In this document: positions 39,501 through 49,990 of the stretch, piece after piece
Layout of the letters: each line of letters starts with the position of its first letter
Position numbering within the stretch: position 1 is the first letter of the stretch
Source: Colius striatus
Lineage: Eukaryota > Chordata > Aves > Coliiformes > Coliidae
Direction of reading: 5' to 3'
Length of the DNA stretch: 64,000 nt
Assembly (NCBI RefSeq): GCF_028858725.1
Contig: NC_084772.1
Coordinates: 12,035,048 to 12,099,047 of the forward strand
Translations under genes and position numbers: made by a program
Notes under the pieces: model-generated
Seen by the model: only the letters and a program-made list of their open reading frames with translations
Told to the model about the DNA's origin: nothing
Databases searched by the model: none

Positions 39501-42500
39501 ATAAAAAGGGAAGGAAGACAGCTCTAAATACTGTTAGTGTTCCCACCACAGGGGGATGTTACAGTGGAGAGCATTTTCTGGGCTGGCAGCAGGAGCACTC
39601 CGGGGCAGCGTGACAGGGCTCCCTGTGTCTGCAGCCTCTCCATCTGCGTTGCAGTTGTTTCCAGCCCTTCTCCACACAGTACAAAGGCAGTCACTGCACT
39701 GATTTGAAGGTGTATGTTCTGTCCTAGTTACAAGTTTTGCTTTTCCATGCATGCTTAATTTTAGACATACCTGATTGCATGTGGCACCTTCTTTATTTTC
39801 TATTATTTTTCTTTTATTATTTCTTTTTATTTTTTTTAAAACAGAATTGGAGGCTTGAAGCACATTGCTCAGCAACCTCATGTGGCTATTTTCATCAGCT
39901 CTGATAACAATATGCATACTGAGCAAAGAAAATATTTGTTCTCTCCCTAGGAGATAGTTTTAATGCACATTCACTGTGTTCATCCTGTGACTCAGAGCAG
40001 CTTTCGTGTTTCTAATTCCAATCTGTTCGATCTCCTACTTAAATTCTAAAATAAGTCTGTAGTAATTCATGCAGCTAGTGTATGTTTGGCTAAAAATGCA
40101 TTGATGGTTTGTTTCATTTTCTTCTGTAGGAAAGCAGTAAAGTAATAAAGACAACTTCAGGCCCTACTGAGCCCATTATTTCCCTGAATTTCTGTGTGTG
40201 AAGGAAAATCTGAAAACATATTCATACATCGGAAACACGATTCAGCCCTATTTTGGCATTGCTCTTCTATCATTTACAAGCAGAAGAGACTCACTTCTGA
40301 ATTACTTTAGCCCTTCCCAAAGACTTTGTATATCAAGGAGAATAGTAAATCTTTTAATGACTCTCCCTACCAGAGAGAGTAAGCCCCTAACACAAGTAAA
40401 GCACCAAAGGATTTATCATAACTTAAATTAAATTATCCAAACTCAGCTCATCAATAGATATAAAAGATTGTGCAGAAGAGAGAAATCAATGTACAGTCTT
40501 AGTAGATCAGGGGACTCACTATTGCCATGCAGTGCTTTTCCAGTGTGCAGATAATGCAAACTAGCATCATCACAGTTTAATCAAAATACAGTTATTAAAT
40601 GATAAAGTCTCCAAGGAGGTAGGAGGTGTGGTGTTGAAACAGCCTTTTAATGTGGAGACTCAAGAGAAATAAATCTGCAGGAGCTCACTGTGCTTGTGTA
40701 AGCTGCAGAACCTCTGTGCCACGTAGTGGGACTGGGAAGGTGCACAGAGGATCCCAGGAAGAAGAGCAGGTCACCTGCACTGGGCCTCATGAGACAGTTG
40801 CCATAAAACAGCACCATGGGCTTGTACTTTTAAAATGGAATCGTGCCAAAACTACTTAAAGGAAAAAAGAAGGCACAAATAAAATGGCTGATCCTGGCCT
40901 AGCTTTTTCAGGTGTCCAGAATGAATTGCTGTCCAGTGAAGCTTATTGATAAAGTGCAGCTAAATCATTTTGATAAGGAACCCTCTTAAAAATCTCCTTC
41001 AGATGACTTCTGTAAGGATTGGAAACCAAGACAATTCTAATCTCCTGTAATTCTGCTATGTGTTTCAAAACTGATCTCAGTAACACTTAAATAAGAATGA
41101 GACCTAATTTACTTAATGAAGGTTACATAGACCTTCAGTTTTGTTAAGAGAGCTAGGTTACAAGCAGAAGAAAAAAATAAGATGCAATTAATGCTGTCTT
41201 GATAGTAGTTAAAAAGGCAACTGAACCCTTTCAAGAGAGAATGATTTTATTTTCTTTTTCAAGCAATTATCCTAATGTAATTTGTTTTGCTTGATAACAA
41301 ATTCAGGATTTCATTGACCATTCAGTCACTGAGGAATATCATAGCTTTGCTCTCTCTTTGGAAAAATGCCTGTACATTGGTGATCTTATTATAGTGTTTC
41401 TCCATCAAACAATTCAGATTCTCTTTCTTGTAATACCAAGTTGCTTGTATTTATTCTCATCACACTTCATAAAAGGAATGTGAATTACAATGGGGTGTTT
41501 TCAGCTCTTCATAGAATACATGAATAGCAAATTCCTCAAGAAGTGTAAGGAAAATAGTTCACTGTGAAGTTTAGTAATGGTCTATGATAGATCAAGACAG
41601 AAATAGTGTTAAAGTCAGTGCAACAATTCACCCTTGAGAATTTTCTTCCCTTTTGGAGAGTGTAGTTGTCACTAAATGTAAACCTTATTAAATCCAGCCA
41701 GATAGTGCTCTGTGGTGGTGCAATGTGAAAGCAAAATAAAACTGTAGGTAAACTGTATGAAGTTGAGACAAATAATGCATGTGACCACACTGAATGTTTT
41801 CTAACCAACTTTACTGCCAGGATTCAAAAGAGAACAGCAATGATTAAAATCTATGGGATTGCAGGCTTGCTTATCCACACAACTCTATATGTGCTCCCTT
41901 TGCATGGAAATCAGTTTATGGTGAAAAAGAGATAAATGGATAGAAAGAACTTGTGGACAGGTATAGTCTTGGTTTAAAAAAAATCCCAACCAAATTAATA
42001 GAAAGAATGAGATGCTTATAAAAGAAGCATAAGCTTTTATGAGTTACAAAAATGAGATACAGAAGGAACTGATGTGGAAAATGTAATAAAATTATATGTA
42101 GTCAGACTAAGACAGAGATTACTCACGTGGACAGGGTAAGGTTCCAAGTTATTTTAACATTTTTAGTACTAATATTGATGAAATCCATAACCTCTTTGTC
42201 AACACTGCTGTTTCATTTTATGATGTCTTCATCTTTTTACCACATTTTAAAAAATAACCTGTAATATCATTTGATTACATTCAGTAAAACTCTATCAGAA
42301 CATTATTTTGATGGTGTTACATGATGTTTCTCTGCTGAGCAGCTGGTTTAGGTTGTGCTGTGAATGGCTGTGGTTCAGCATAGAGCAACTTGATGACATG
42401 TGAAAACTGTTCCTGCCTGATGGCTGATTACTCATCTCTCTAAAAGTCAGAAAGGACCATTTTTGTTCTTTATCTTTACATTCTGCAGAGCACAAAGTCC

Positions 42501-42879
42501 CACCTCACAGATCAAACCTGCATTTGCTGCTGAGTGAGGACATTTCATGTCTGGTTAGGTGAAATCCGGTGGCTGTCTGACCAGGCCCCATTGCTAAACA
42601 TCAAGCAAGGATTTTGAATGAATTCAGAGCTACCCACCCCCCAGAGCATCCCTCCCAGCTCTGGGTGGCTGATAGCAGCAGTCCCCATGGATTTGCAGAG
42701 TGAGATCTCTTGCCAGTGAGGCCATGGGATGGAGAAGAGACGTCAGGTCAGTGTCTGTTCATCAGAGAGCAGCACCAGTCTGCAGCTGATCCTCTGCTAG
42801 GAGCTGCTGGCCTGGACTAATGTAAGGTTGGCAATGAGTGGTGCCAACATAATGGTGAAGGACTCTGTCTCCTTCACAG
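36556..42879. other. Intergenic, about 6.3 kb, no supported gene
   Basis: AT-rich sequence without a convincing exon. Open frames of 99-130 codons (near 37399, 38109 and 39534) have no recognisable motif and no fitting splice context. An A-rich stretch lies at 39118-39160. No CR1 copy is recognisable. Confidence 0.45.
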
Positions 42880-45398
42880 AAAACTTTAGAGCTCAAGTAG
42901 TGAGAGCTGCTGGACAATAAAAGGAAGACCTGGGAGGAAGCTGTCCTACGGAGAAGGTAAGGTCCATGTGAGAGTTAGAATCATAGAATCACAGAATGAT
43001 TGAGGCTGGAAAAGACCTTTAAGATCCTTGAGTCCAAGTGTTCCCCCAGCACTGCCACAGCCACCACTAAACCATGTCCCTCAGCCCCACAGCTACATGG
43101 CTTTGGAATCCCTCAAGGGATGGAGGCTCCATCACTCCCTAGGCAGCCTGTTCCAGGGCTGGAAAACCCTTCTGGGGAAGAAATTGTTCCTCATCTCTAA
43201 TCTAAACCTCATCTCCAATATAAACCTCCCCTGGCACAACTTGAGGCCATTTCCTCTTTTCCTGTCACTTGTTGCTGAGAGATCTCCCCTCAGCCTCCTT
43301 TTCTCCAGATTGAACGCCCCCAGGGCCCTCAACTGCTTCCTATCAGACTTGTGCTCCAGACCCTTCCTCAGCTCCAGTGCCCATCTCTAGAGCAATGTCC
43401 CCTGATCTGCTCTCCAACACTGGGCTGCCTTGAGAGCCATATGCATGAAGGCAGATGATTCCACAGGAGTGTGTGAGGCATTGTGTCAGTTTTCCAGCCT
43501 GCTCTGCAGGGGAATTATCCAGGTATAACTTTGCTTTGAGTTGGACAAAGGAGCTGTGATCACTGAAGGAAGCTGCTATCATGGATGGATGACTTTCTCC
43601 TTTTGCCCATAGCTGGAATACGTTCATGCCCATATAAGGAAGGTAGAAGAGTTTGAGGAAACAGCTGGATCAGCTGCTGGTGTGGGATGAGGAGGAGTAT
43701 AACAACATGAAGATCCAGCTGGAGAATCATGTGCAGGTACAGAAAAGGCTGGCATGTGCTATGTGGGGAGGCAGTGGAGCAGATCCTTCCGGGCTTTTGT
43801 GTGTGTAGCTGTCTCTGTAGGGCAGTGAGAGGGTACAAAAGCTGTATCTTGTCATCTCAGCGCTTCAGCATGCACAGTCCAGCCCCATGTCAACAGGGTG
43901 ATAGAGCTGTTGCTCTCTCCATGGGTCCTACACCACAGGGTCCATCTGCCCTTAGCTCTCAGAGATGTGTCACACATGAATTGTAGCTCTAGGACATATG
44001 AGGTACCTGAGAGGATTGAGGGCTTTGCTACTTCTGGTATCGTGATGGATAGGAGCATCAAATAGTGTGACTACCTGACACTGAATCATTTCAGATCAGC
44101 CCGTCTTTCTCCTTGTCATAGTCTTGTCCTGGGAGGTGTGAGCTTTTTCCTCTGCTATCGAGCATAGACTCATGAAGTCCACTTGGTGTGAGAACTGTCA
44201 TGAGTTTGCCGTTATTCAGGAGGAGGGCACGTGGTGGAAGAGCACAGCCCTGGCACACGGCTGCCCGAACAAGCAGCAAGGGCTCAGAGCCAAACCTTGT
44301 AGCCATGGCTTCCCCAAGATATAGATGCCTTTGATCCTCTCCATTCTCTGCATCTGTGACTCACTGCAATCCTACTGGTCCCCTGGGCAGCAGCCTCGGT
44401 GTTGGTCCTGGGCTCTCAGCATTGGCTTTGCTCAGCATCATTCAGCCTGGGCTGCTGGCATCTTTCCTGCTAGCTGTCCTGAGTTGTTTTCTGGGCTGAA
44501 TGGTAGCAACTGGACACGTTGCACTTGGACTCTGGTAAGACTCATTGTTTGTCCCACGGGATGTCTTCCTAGGAAGCTCCAAGTGGGGGGCAATGTCTGG
44601 AGGTTTTTGCACAACTTCAGGTGAAATATTACTTTTGCAAAATCCCTATCACCCTGAAAAGGCAAGTCCAGGGAGGGCAGTCCTGACTCTGCAGCTTCCT
44701 CACCTTTGTACTGATAACCTGGAAGGTGACAGAGTGTTACATTCACAGATGTGTCTGAGCCCTTTGGCGAGGGAAGCAGCAGCACGCTGGAGAGCAAGGT
44801 TCACAGTATGAGATTTCTGTAGGGAGGTGCTGACTCTACAAATACATACAGTTCTGTGTGCTGGAGGAGAAGAATGACTTCTGTCTGCTGTAGATGCAAG
44901 AAAACATCACGGGGCTGAGTTTTGGTAGGGAAGATTTAAACTGGAATTCATGTTTAGATTTGAGATTTCAGGCTAGGAAAGCCTAGAAGCTGCAAGGATT
45001 TGATGGTTTGCTAGAGTGACTGAGCCCTTGGTTTGCTGCTCTTTGACACGGAGGTTAGGAACAGCTTCAATCAGCTTCTGGGACTGATTTGGTGAAGTTG
45101 TTCCCTCCGCCCTTCAGAGAGATGGAGGAGATACCCTCCTGGTTCCCTCAGGCACTGCAGTTGTGTAACTGTATAGCACGGGCTTCACCCTTGCAATTGG
45201 GGGAGAATAACACCAGAGAAGTTGGAAACACTTATTTTCCTGGCTAACCTGTGATATGTCTTTCCTAACATATTCTTCATCTGCACTACAGGGACTTTAT
45301 CTCCTTCCACAGAGTGTATAAGTTCTGATTGGGCAGATCCATTGCAAGAAGAGGAGGTGGAAGAGGCAGAAGTCATGAATGAGATGGTTACCACCTGA
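42880..45398 (+). pseudogene. Possible broken multi-exon coiled-coil gene, unidentified
   Basis: Several exon-like pieces share a strand and good splice signals. Piece A, 42880-42956 (acceptor CTCCTTCACAG, donor GTAAGG), reads KTLELK, then TAG and TGA, then ELLDNKRKTWEEAVLRR in the same frame. Piece B, 43613-43736 (acceptor CTCCTTTTGCCCATAG, donor GTACAG), reads LEYVHAHIRKVEEFE, then one extra base (length 124 instead of 123), then KQLDQLLVWDEEEYNNMKIQ and a few more residues. Piece C, 43821-43897, continues in phase (SERVQKLYLVISALQHAQSS). A last piece, 45292-45398, reads SDWADPLQEEEVEEAEVMNE and ends at TGA. The residues are charged and heptad-like. A CR1 copy lies between A and B. Two in-frame stops and a frameshift argue for a dead gene. 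I do not recognise the family; some pieces may be coincidental. Confidence 0.35.
42973..43392 (-). mobile_element. CR1 LINE fragment, different subfamily, antisense
   Basis: On the + strand it begins AATCATAGAATCACAGAATG, then GAGGCTGGAAAAGACCTTTA and CTCAGCCCCACAGCTACATG, and closes with CTCAGCCTCCTTTTCTCCAG and CCAGACCCTTCCTCAGCTCC. This is the 3' UTR and end of ORF2 of a CR1 copy in reverse orientation. It diverges clearly from the copies at 22.0, 12.2 and 26.2 kb, so it belongs to another subfamily. It starts about 17 bp after the donor of the exon-like piece ending at 42956. Confidence 0.93.
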
Positions 45399-48300
45399 TC
45401 CCTATCCCTGAGTGTGCTGGGAGACATGTGGAAAGACATGTGGTGCAACTCTTTTAAAGTGTTTTTTAAATGATCTGCAAATCATCCTGAAGTACAGCAC
45501 CCAGACTGAGTTCTGCTGGTTAGCTTTTCAAGGTGTCTTTGTCGACGGGAATTCCCTTTGCCAGTAGATGCTGGAGCACAAGTATATGTAATTTCAGATA
45601 TGATTTTCTAATTTGGACATATGTTTATGTGAATGGAAATCAGGACTTGGAATTCTAAGTTGATCTTACATGAGCACTGAAGTATAATTCTAAACTGAGT
45701 GGGTTTTATCTTAACAAGAAGTTAGTGGCATGGACAGAATCTGCTAGAAAAGAACATGCATGTGTCTGCTTTCAGTCCTGCATAGTCTAGTGTTTCAGTG
45801 AGATGCAAGGGTATTATTTAATGGAAACGAGAGATGCTCTTTACTCATAATTATAATAAAAAGGGTTAATGCAGAATGTAGAGGTGACTAGATACATTAT
45901 TTTATTACAATAATAGACTCACTGAGGAAAAACTCTTTTATGACACGTTCCATTATTGCCGTTACAGACCCGTAATTTGAAGATTACTGCTCAAAAAGCC
46001 AGACACAATGATTTTACAATCAGGAGCCCATTAAAGGTTTAAGAATTGTCTGGTTAGATTAGGAAGAATTTAGTTGTGGAAAAATGTTGTGTGATTTATG
46101 ATGCTGCTTAAAAATGGTAGAGACACGTGTACTTGCAAAGCAGGCTGCACCTGCGGCACGGCCAGGCCCGCTCCGTGCTGCACGTGGGGCCTTTGCACCC
46201 ACACGCAAACTCTGTTTCCATTGATCCGCTTATTGTTTCTGCATCTTTAGCATAGTCCAAGTCTTCATTTTAACATCCCGTTCTCTCATCCCAAGTAGAC
46301 AAGACGTGATACTATTGATCCTCAGGCCAGCCATCCATTAGGCATCCATTAAGACCCAGAGTGATAGACAAATGTGAATTACAATGGTTCTAATTCCGTC
46401 AAAGGGCTGCTAAGACAAGGCACACGTCTGTAGCTGAGAGAGGATAAGGATCACCTGAACCCCTGAGATATTACTGCAGCCACGTTTTACCCTGTTGAAA
46501 TAAAAAGGCCTAAAGTAATATCTCAGTGTGCTGAGAGGTGTCCTTTGGTGAATCGTGGTGTTTCCAGGCATTAAAGCCCTTAGCCCTCTGTTTTGCCACT
46601 ATGCCAGAGTTTTTCATTATCAAATAAGAACCAGCAAAAGGGAACTCGAGTCTGCACTTTGACTTTAATGTGCTCTCCATGTCCAACACGAGCTGCTTCC
46701 TGTAGACGCTCCGGAAAGCATCTGTCATCACCAGTGCCCTAAAATGGTTTCAGCCTGGCCTAGTATTTTCTCATCCATTTCTGCCTTTTCTTTCTCATCT
46801 GGCATTTCCTTCCCCATGTTATAATTTGGTCTTTTTCTCTATTTACCCAGCCAGATCTGACTCTGAAACTTTCTGCTGAGTGGATTAACTTTAAACAAGC
46901 TGTGGTGCCATGAGCACAGCTTTGTGGAATGGTTTTATTGTAGACAGGTTTGAAAGTATTTGTTTAACTGAGCCATGTGTTTAAAATTACACTCAGGAGC
47001 TTATGGGCAAACGAGGGTCATAGTTCTAATAGTTTTAAACTATGTGGCACCCCAGGCCAAGTGTTTCTCTCCCATTCTAACCGTACAAGCAGATGTTTAG
47101 AATTTTGCTGCTGTTTTCCTCGATGGGGCATGCAAAATTATCATATATCTGTCCAAATGTAGACCTGGGTGTGCATCAAATGGCCCTTTGCAATGAGAGA
47201 CCGATGATGTACACAGCTGGATGAATCACCTGTCCTGGGCTTCGGAAACCCAGCTCCCTCCCTACCCCCTCGCTTCTCTTACTACACAAGCTTATTAGTA
47301 TTCTTGCACCTGCTTATTTTTAACCTGGTTTTGGGCAGCATCTCATCTAAACTGGACTCTTAGATGACAATCGGAAGTCTGAAGCAGCCCAAAGCTTTCA
47401 ATTTAGCACAGCAACTGCAATTGATGCCATCGCATCTCTCTAGTAAGAATCTTGCTCATGGTGTGTGTGCTGTTAAAGGTCATGTTCACTGTTAGCAAGC
47501 GGCTCAGCTTTACCACAGCATTCCACTTCCTCTCGCTGCTCTCTCCTGCTTTTCTTATTCTCCCCCAGGAATAAGAAAAGCACCCTTTCGATGCCATCAC
47601 TCCACCAGGTCTGGTCAGAGGGAAGAGCTGAAGCTGGGCCCATTGATGACAGAATAACTGAGTTCCTGCTAGATTTCTAAGTGAATTGCATCACCACAAC
47701 TCGCCCCAGAGGGCACGCCAGCTGAGCTCCTGCGTGCATCTCCCTAAATCTTACTGTTGGATGGAAACAGCACAAATTTTACTTGAGAGTCGCATCCCTT
47801 TTGTGGACAACTGGGTACTTGTGTTACCCTTTTTTTTTTTGGTCATGCTGATTTTACCAACCAGTATTTCCCGTAGTGAGTGGGAAGTTTCTGCTGTAAG
47901 TGTGCACCGATGGCACATCTGGCACCTCTCTCATGACACAGCCACAGAATGCAACTTTTTCAAGAATGCAGGGAAACTTTTCAAGGTCGATAGTGAAATG
48001 CAGCAAGACCTCATCTTTGCCCTGGAGGACTAAACCGTGCCCTGTGGCACTGCCTTCATTTGTGTAGTTTAAGAAAAGGTGCTGTCGTGGAGTTTTCTTG
48101 TGTGTTGGTATCTGTAACTGAATTAAACAGCTGCTCAGCAGGCTGCAGCTCATCTTAGGGCAGAAGCTGTGCCACCAGCAGAAGAGCTGGTACTAGTTTT
48201 CTGGGGGGAAGAGGTGAGCACCTGCAAATGGGAAAACAGGGTAAAGTTCAGGAAATAACATGAGAGCTGGCTCATTTTACCAGTTCATCACCTGGACAGG

Positions 48301-48650
48301 GGTGTCTGTCATCTTTCGCTGTTTGGCTGTTGTGCTCATGAGGTTCCCAGTTAACTTTGTTGTCTTGTTGCTTGTTGTAAACACCCGAGACTTTATTTTC
48401 AGTGGAGCAGGGTGGTTTAATGTTGCTTACACTGACACAAATTGTGTTGACTTGCTGTGGATTCGTAACCCAGTTGGCATGACCAGATTACTTCAGCTTC
48501 ACACTCAGCAGGGCCCGGCAGTGTTCGGGTCCCATCGCTTCGGACGAGTGACCTGCAGCGTGCTCTGACGGGAGCGGAGAGCTCCGAAGCCTGCAGTTTC
48601 TGGAGGTTCTCCCCGTGCACATTTCCGATGACATCCATCTAAAACCTTCC
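45399..48650. other. Intergenic upstream of LRP3, no supported gene
   Basis: No confident exon was found. Open frames of 102-115 codons at 47686-48033 and 48260-48568 match nothing and have antisense open frames, so I read them as chance. The one structural feature is the inverted repeat listed at 47547-47582. The sequence runs into the LRP3 CpG island at about 48650. Confidence 0.45.
47547..47582. repeat. Perfect 14-bp inverted repeat with 8-nt loop
   Basis: Left arm TGCTTTTCTTATTC at 47547-47560, loop TCCCCCAG at 47561-47568, right arm GAATAAGAAAAGCA at 47569-47582. Every base pairs. It lies about 1.1 kb upstream of the LRP3 CpG island. A hairpin, a replication template switch or chance are all possible. 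Confidence 0.85.
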
Positions 48651-49990
48651 TAAGCGTTCACTTGGGTGAGCAGAGGAGGAGGGAGCCCCCGCCGCCGCCC
48701 ACGGGCGCCGCCGCCCAGCTCCAGAGGGAACCCCCTCAGGAGGTGACGCAGGGGCTCGGCTGGGCCGCGGGGCTGCGCCTCCCGCCCCGGGCCGCTTCCC
48801 CGGCAGGGGGGGCCGGCGCGCCGCGGCGGCGCCGGGCGCGGCCTCCCGCCATGGACCCGCGGGCTCCGCACGGCGCGCCCGGCGGAGCAGCGCCCGAGGC
48901 ACCCCGCTTCGCGGAGCCCCCTGCGTAGCGCGGGCCCCGGGGCGCGCCATGGCGGAGGGGGCCGGGCGGGGAGCCGGGGGCCCGCCGCCCGACAGGAAGC
49001 CCCTCGGCCCGGCCCGGCGGGGGCGGGCGCGGCCCTCGCCTTCCCTTCCCTTCTGTTCCTCTGCCTTCCGCCCCGCGCCGCGCTCCGCCCGCCGGCTCTC
49101 GACGGCCCCCCAGGTGCGCGCGGAGCGGAGCGGGGCGGCGCTCCCGGCGCCCTCCGGCCCGGCGGCCGCGGCTGCACGGCGGGCTGTCACGTGGGGCGGC
49201 GGAGCGGCGGCGCTGCGGTCCGTCCTCCTCCACCTGCCCCGGGGCGGGGAGCGCGGGCCGGCAATGGGGCTGCGGCGGCAGCAGGCGCCCGCGCCACTCC
49301 CGGCGCCCCGGCCTGCGGGGGCAGCGCGGGCCGGCCGCGCCGCCGGCTGCCGCGGCTCAGCGTAGAGGCGAGGCGGGCGCGGAGCTGCCGCGGTTCCCCC
49401 CGCGCTGAAGGGCAGGCGGCGGCGACCCGCCATGGAGAAGACAGCGGCCGCGGAGCTCCGGCAGGGCGCGCTGGCGCCGCTCACCGCCATCTGCCTGGGT
49501 GAGTGCCGGCGCGGCTGCTCGCGGGGCGGCGGGGCAGCTCCGGGCACGGCGTGCGGGGCGCAGGCACCTGCGGCGGGGCTGCCGGGCCCCCGTCTCTGCC
49601 GCGGGAAGTTACCGGGCAGGGGAGTGTGGGGAAGCGAGACGGGACGGCGGTACAACGGGCCGGCTCGGCGGGTTCCCCCGTGCTCTGACAGGGCGGGGGG
49701 CGGCGCGGCCGCGGCTCCCTCCGGGCTCCCACCCGGGTCCCCGGCCCGGCCCGGCCCTGCCTGGCCGCTCCCCGGCGCGGGGAGGCCGAGCGGAGTTCTG
49801 CCCAGTCCCTGCAGAAACCGCTGTTTTGCCCTTGGCTTTGAAAACCGCTACAGTCACCCCGCATAGCGCCCGGGGGGAGGCGGAAAAAAAAAAAAGTTTT
49901 ATAGACATCATCAGTGCCTTCTCCAGAGTTTTAACTCTTGGGAGGCGCGATGCGGGCAGCGGCTCCCGGGCGGTTACGAAACTGCCCACG
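48650..49990 (+). promoter_or_regulatory. LRP3: CpG island over LRP3 promoter and exon 1
   Basis: About 1.3 kb of very GC- and CpG-dense sequence begins abruptly near 48650 and fades after 49990. LRP3 exon 1 coding sequence lies inside it at 49432-49498. It includes GC-box-like GGGGCGGGG motifs and a CACGTG E-box in GTCACGTGGGGC near 49188-49199. The transcription start is not resolved. Large open frames on both strands here follow from the lack of AT-rich stop codons. Confidence 0.85.

Noticed and set aside
39534-39926. 130-codon open frame on the - strand
   Set aside because: Low-complexity Lys/Asn-rich part from a T-rich stretch; no motif or exon context.
42974-43390. Open frames of 66-120 codons within the CR1 copy
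   Set aside because: They are CR1 3' UTR and ORF2 remnants, not a separate gene.
44136-44324. Cys-containing open frame with WCENCHEF-like text
   Set aside because: Suggests a zinc knuckle at first sight, but spacing fits no family and no splice sites match. It may be an extra piece of the broken gene at 42.9-45.4 kb, which I cannot show.
47686-48033. 115-codon open frame with a hydrophobic segment
   Set aside because: Resembles nothing known and has an open antisense frame; the hydrophobic run comes from a T-tract.
48260-48568. 102-codon hydrophobic open frame just upstream of the LRP3 island
   Set aside because: No signal peptide logic or homology; its flanks show no promoter or splice evidence.
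48639-49655. 338-codon open frame on the - strand, with several others, in the LRP3 CpG island
   Set aside because: Composed almost entirely of Arg, Ala, Pro and Gly; follows from extreme GC content and overlaps LRP3 exon 1 antisense. No domain, splice or conservation evidence.
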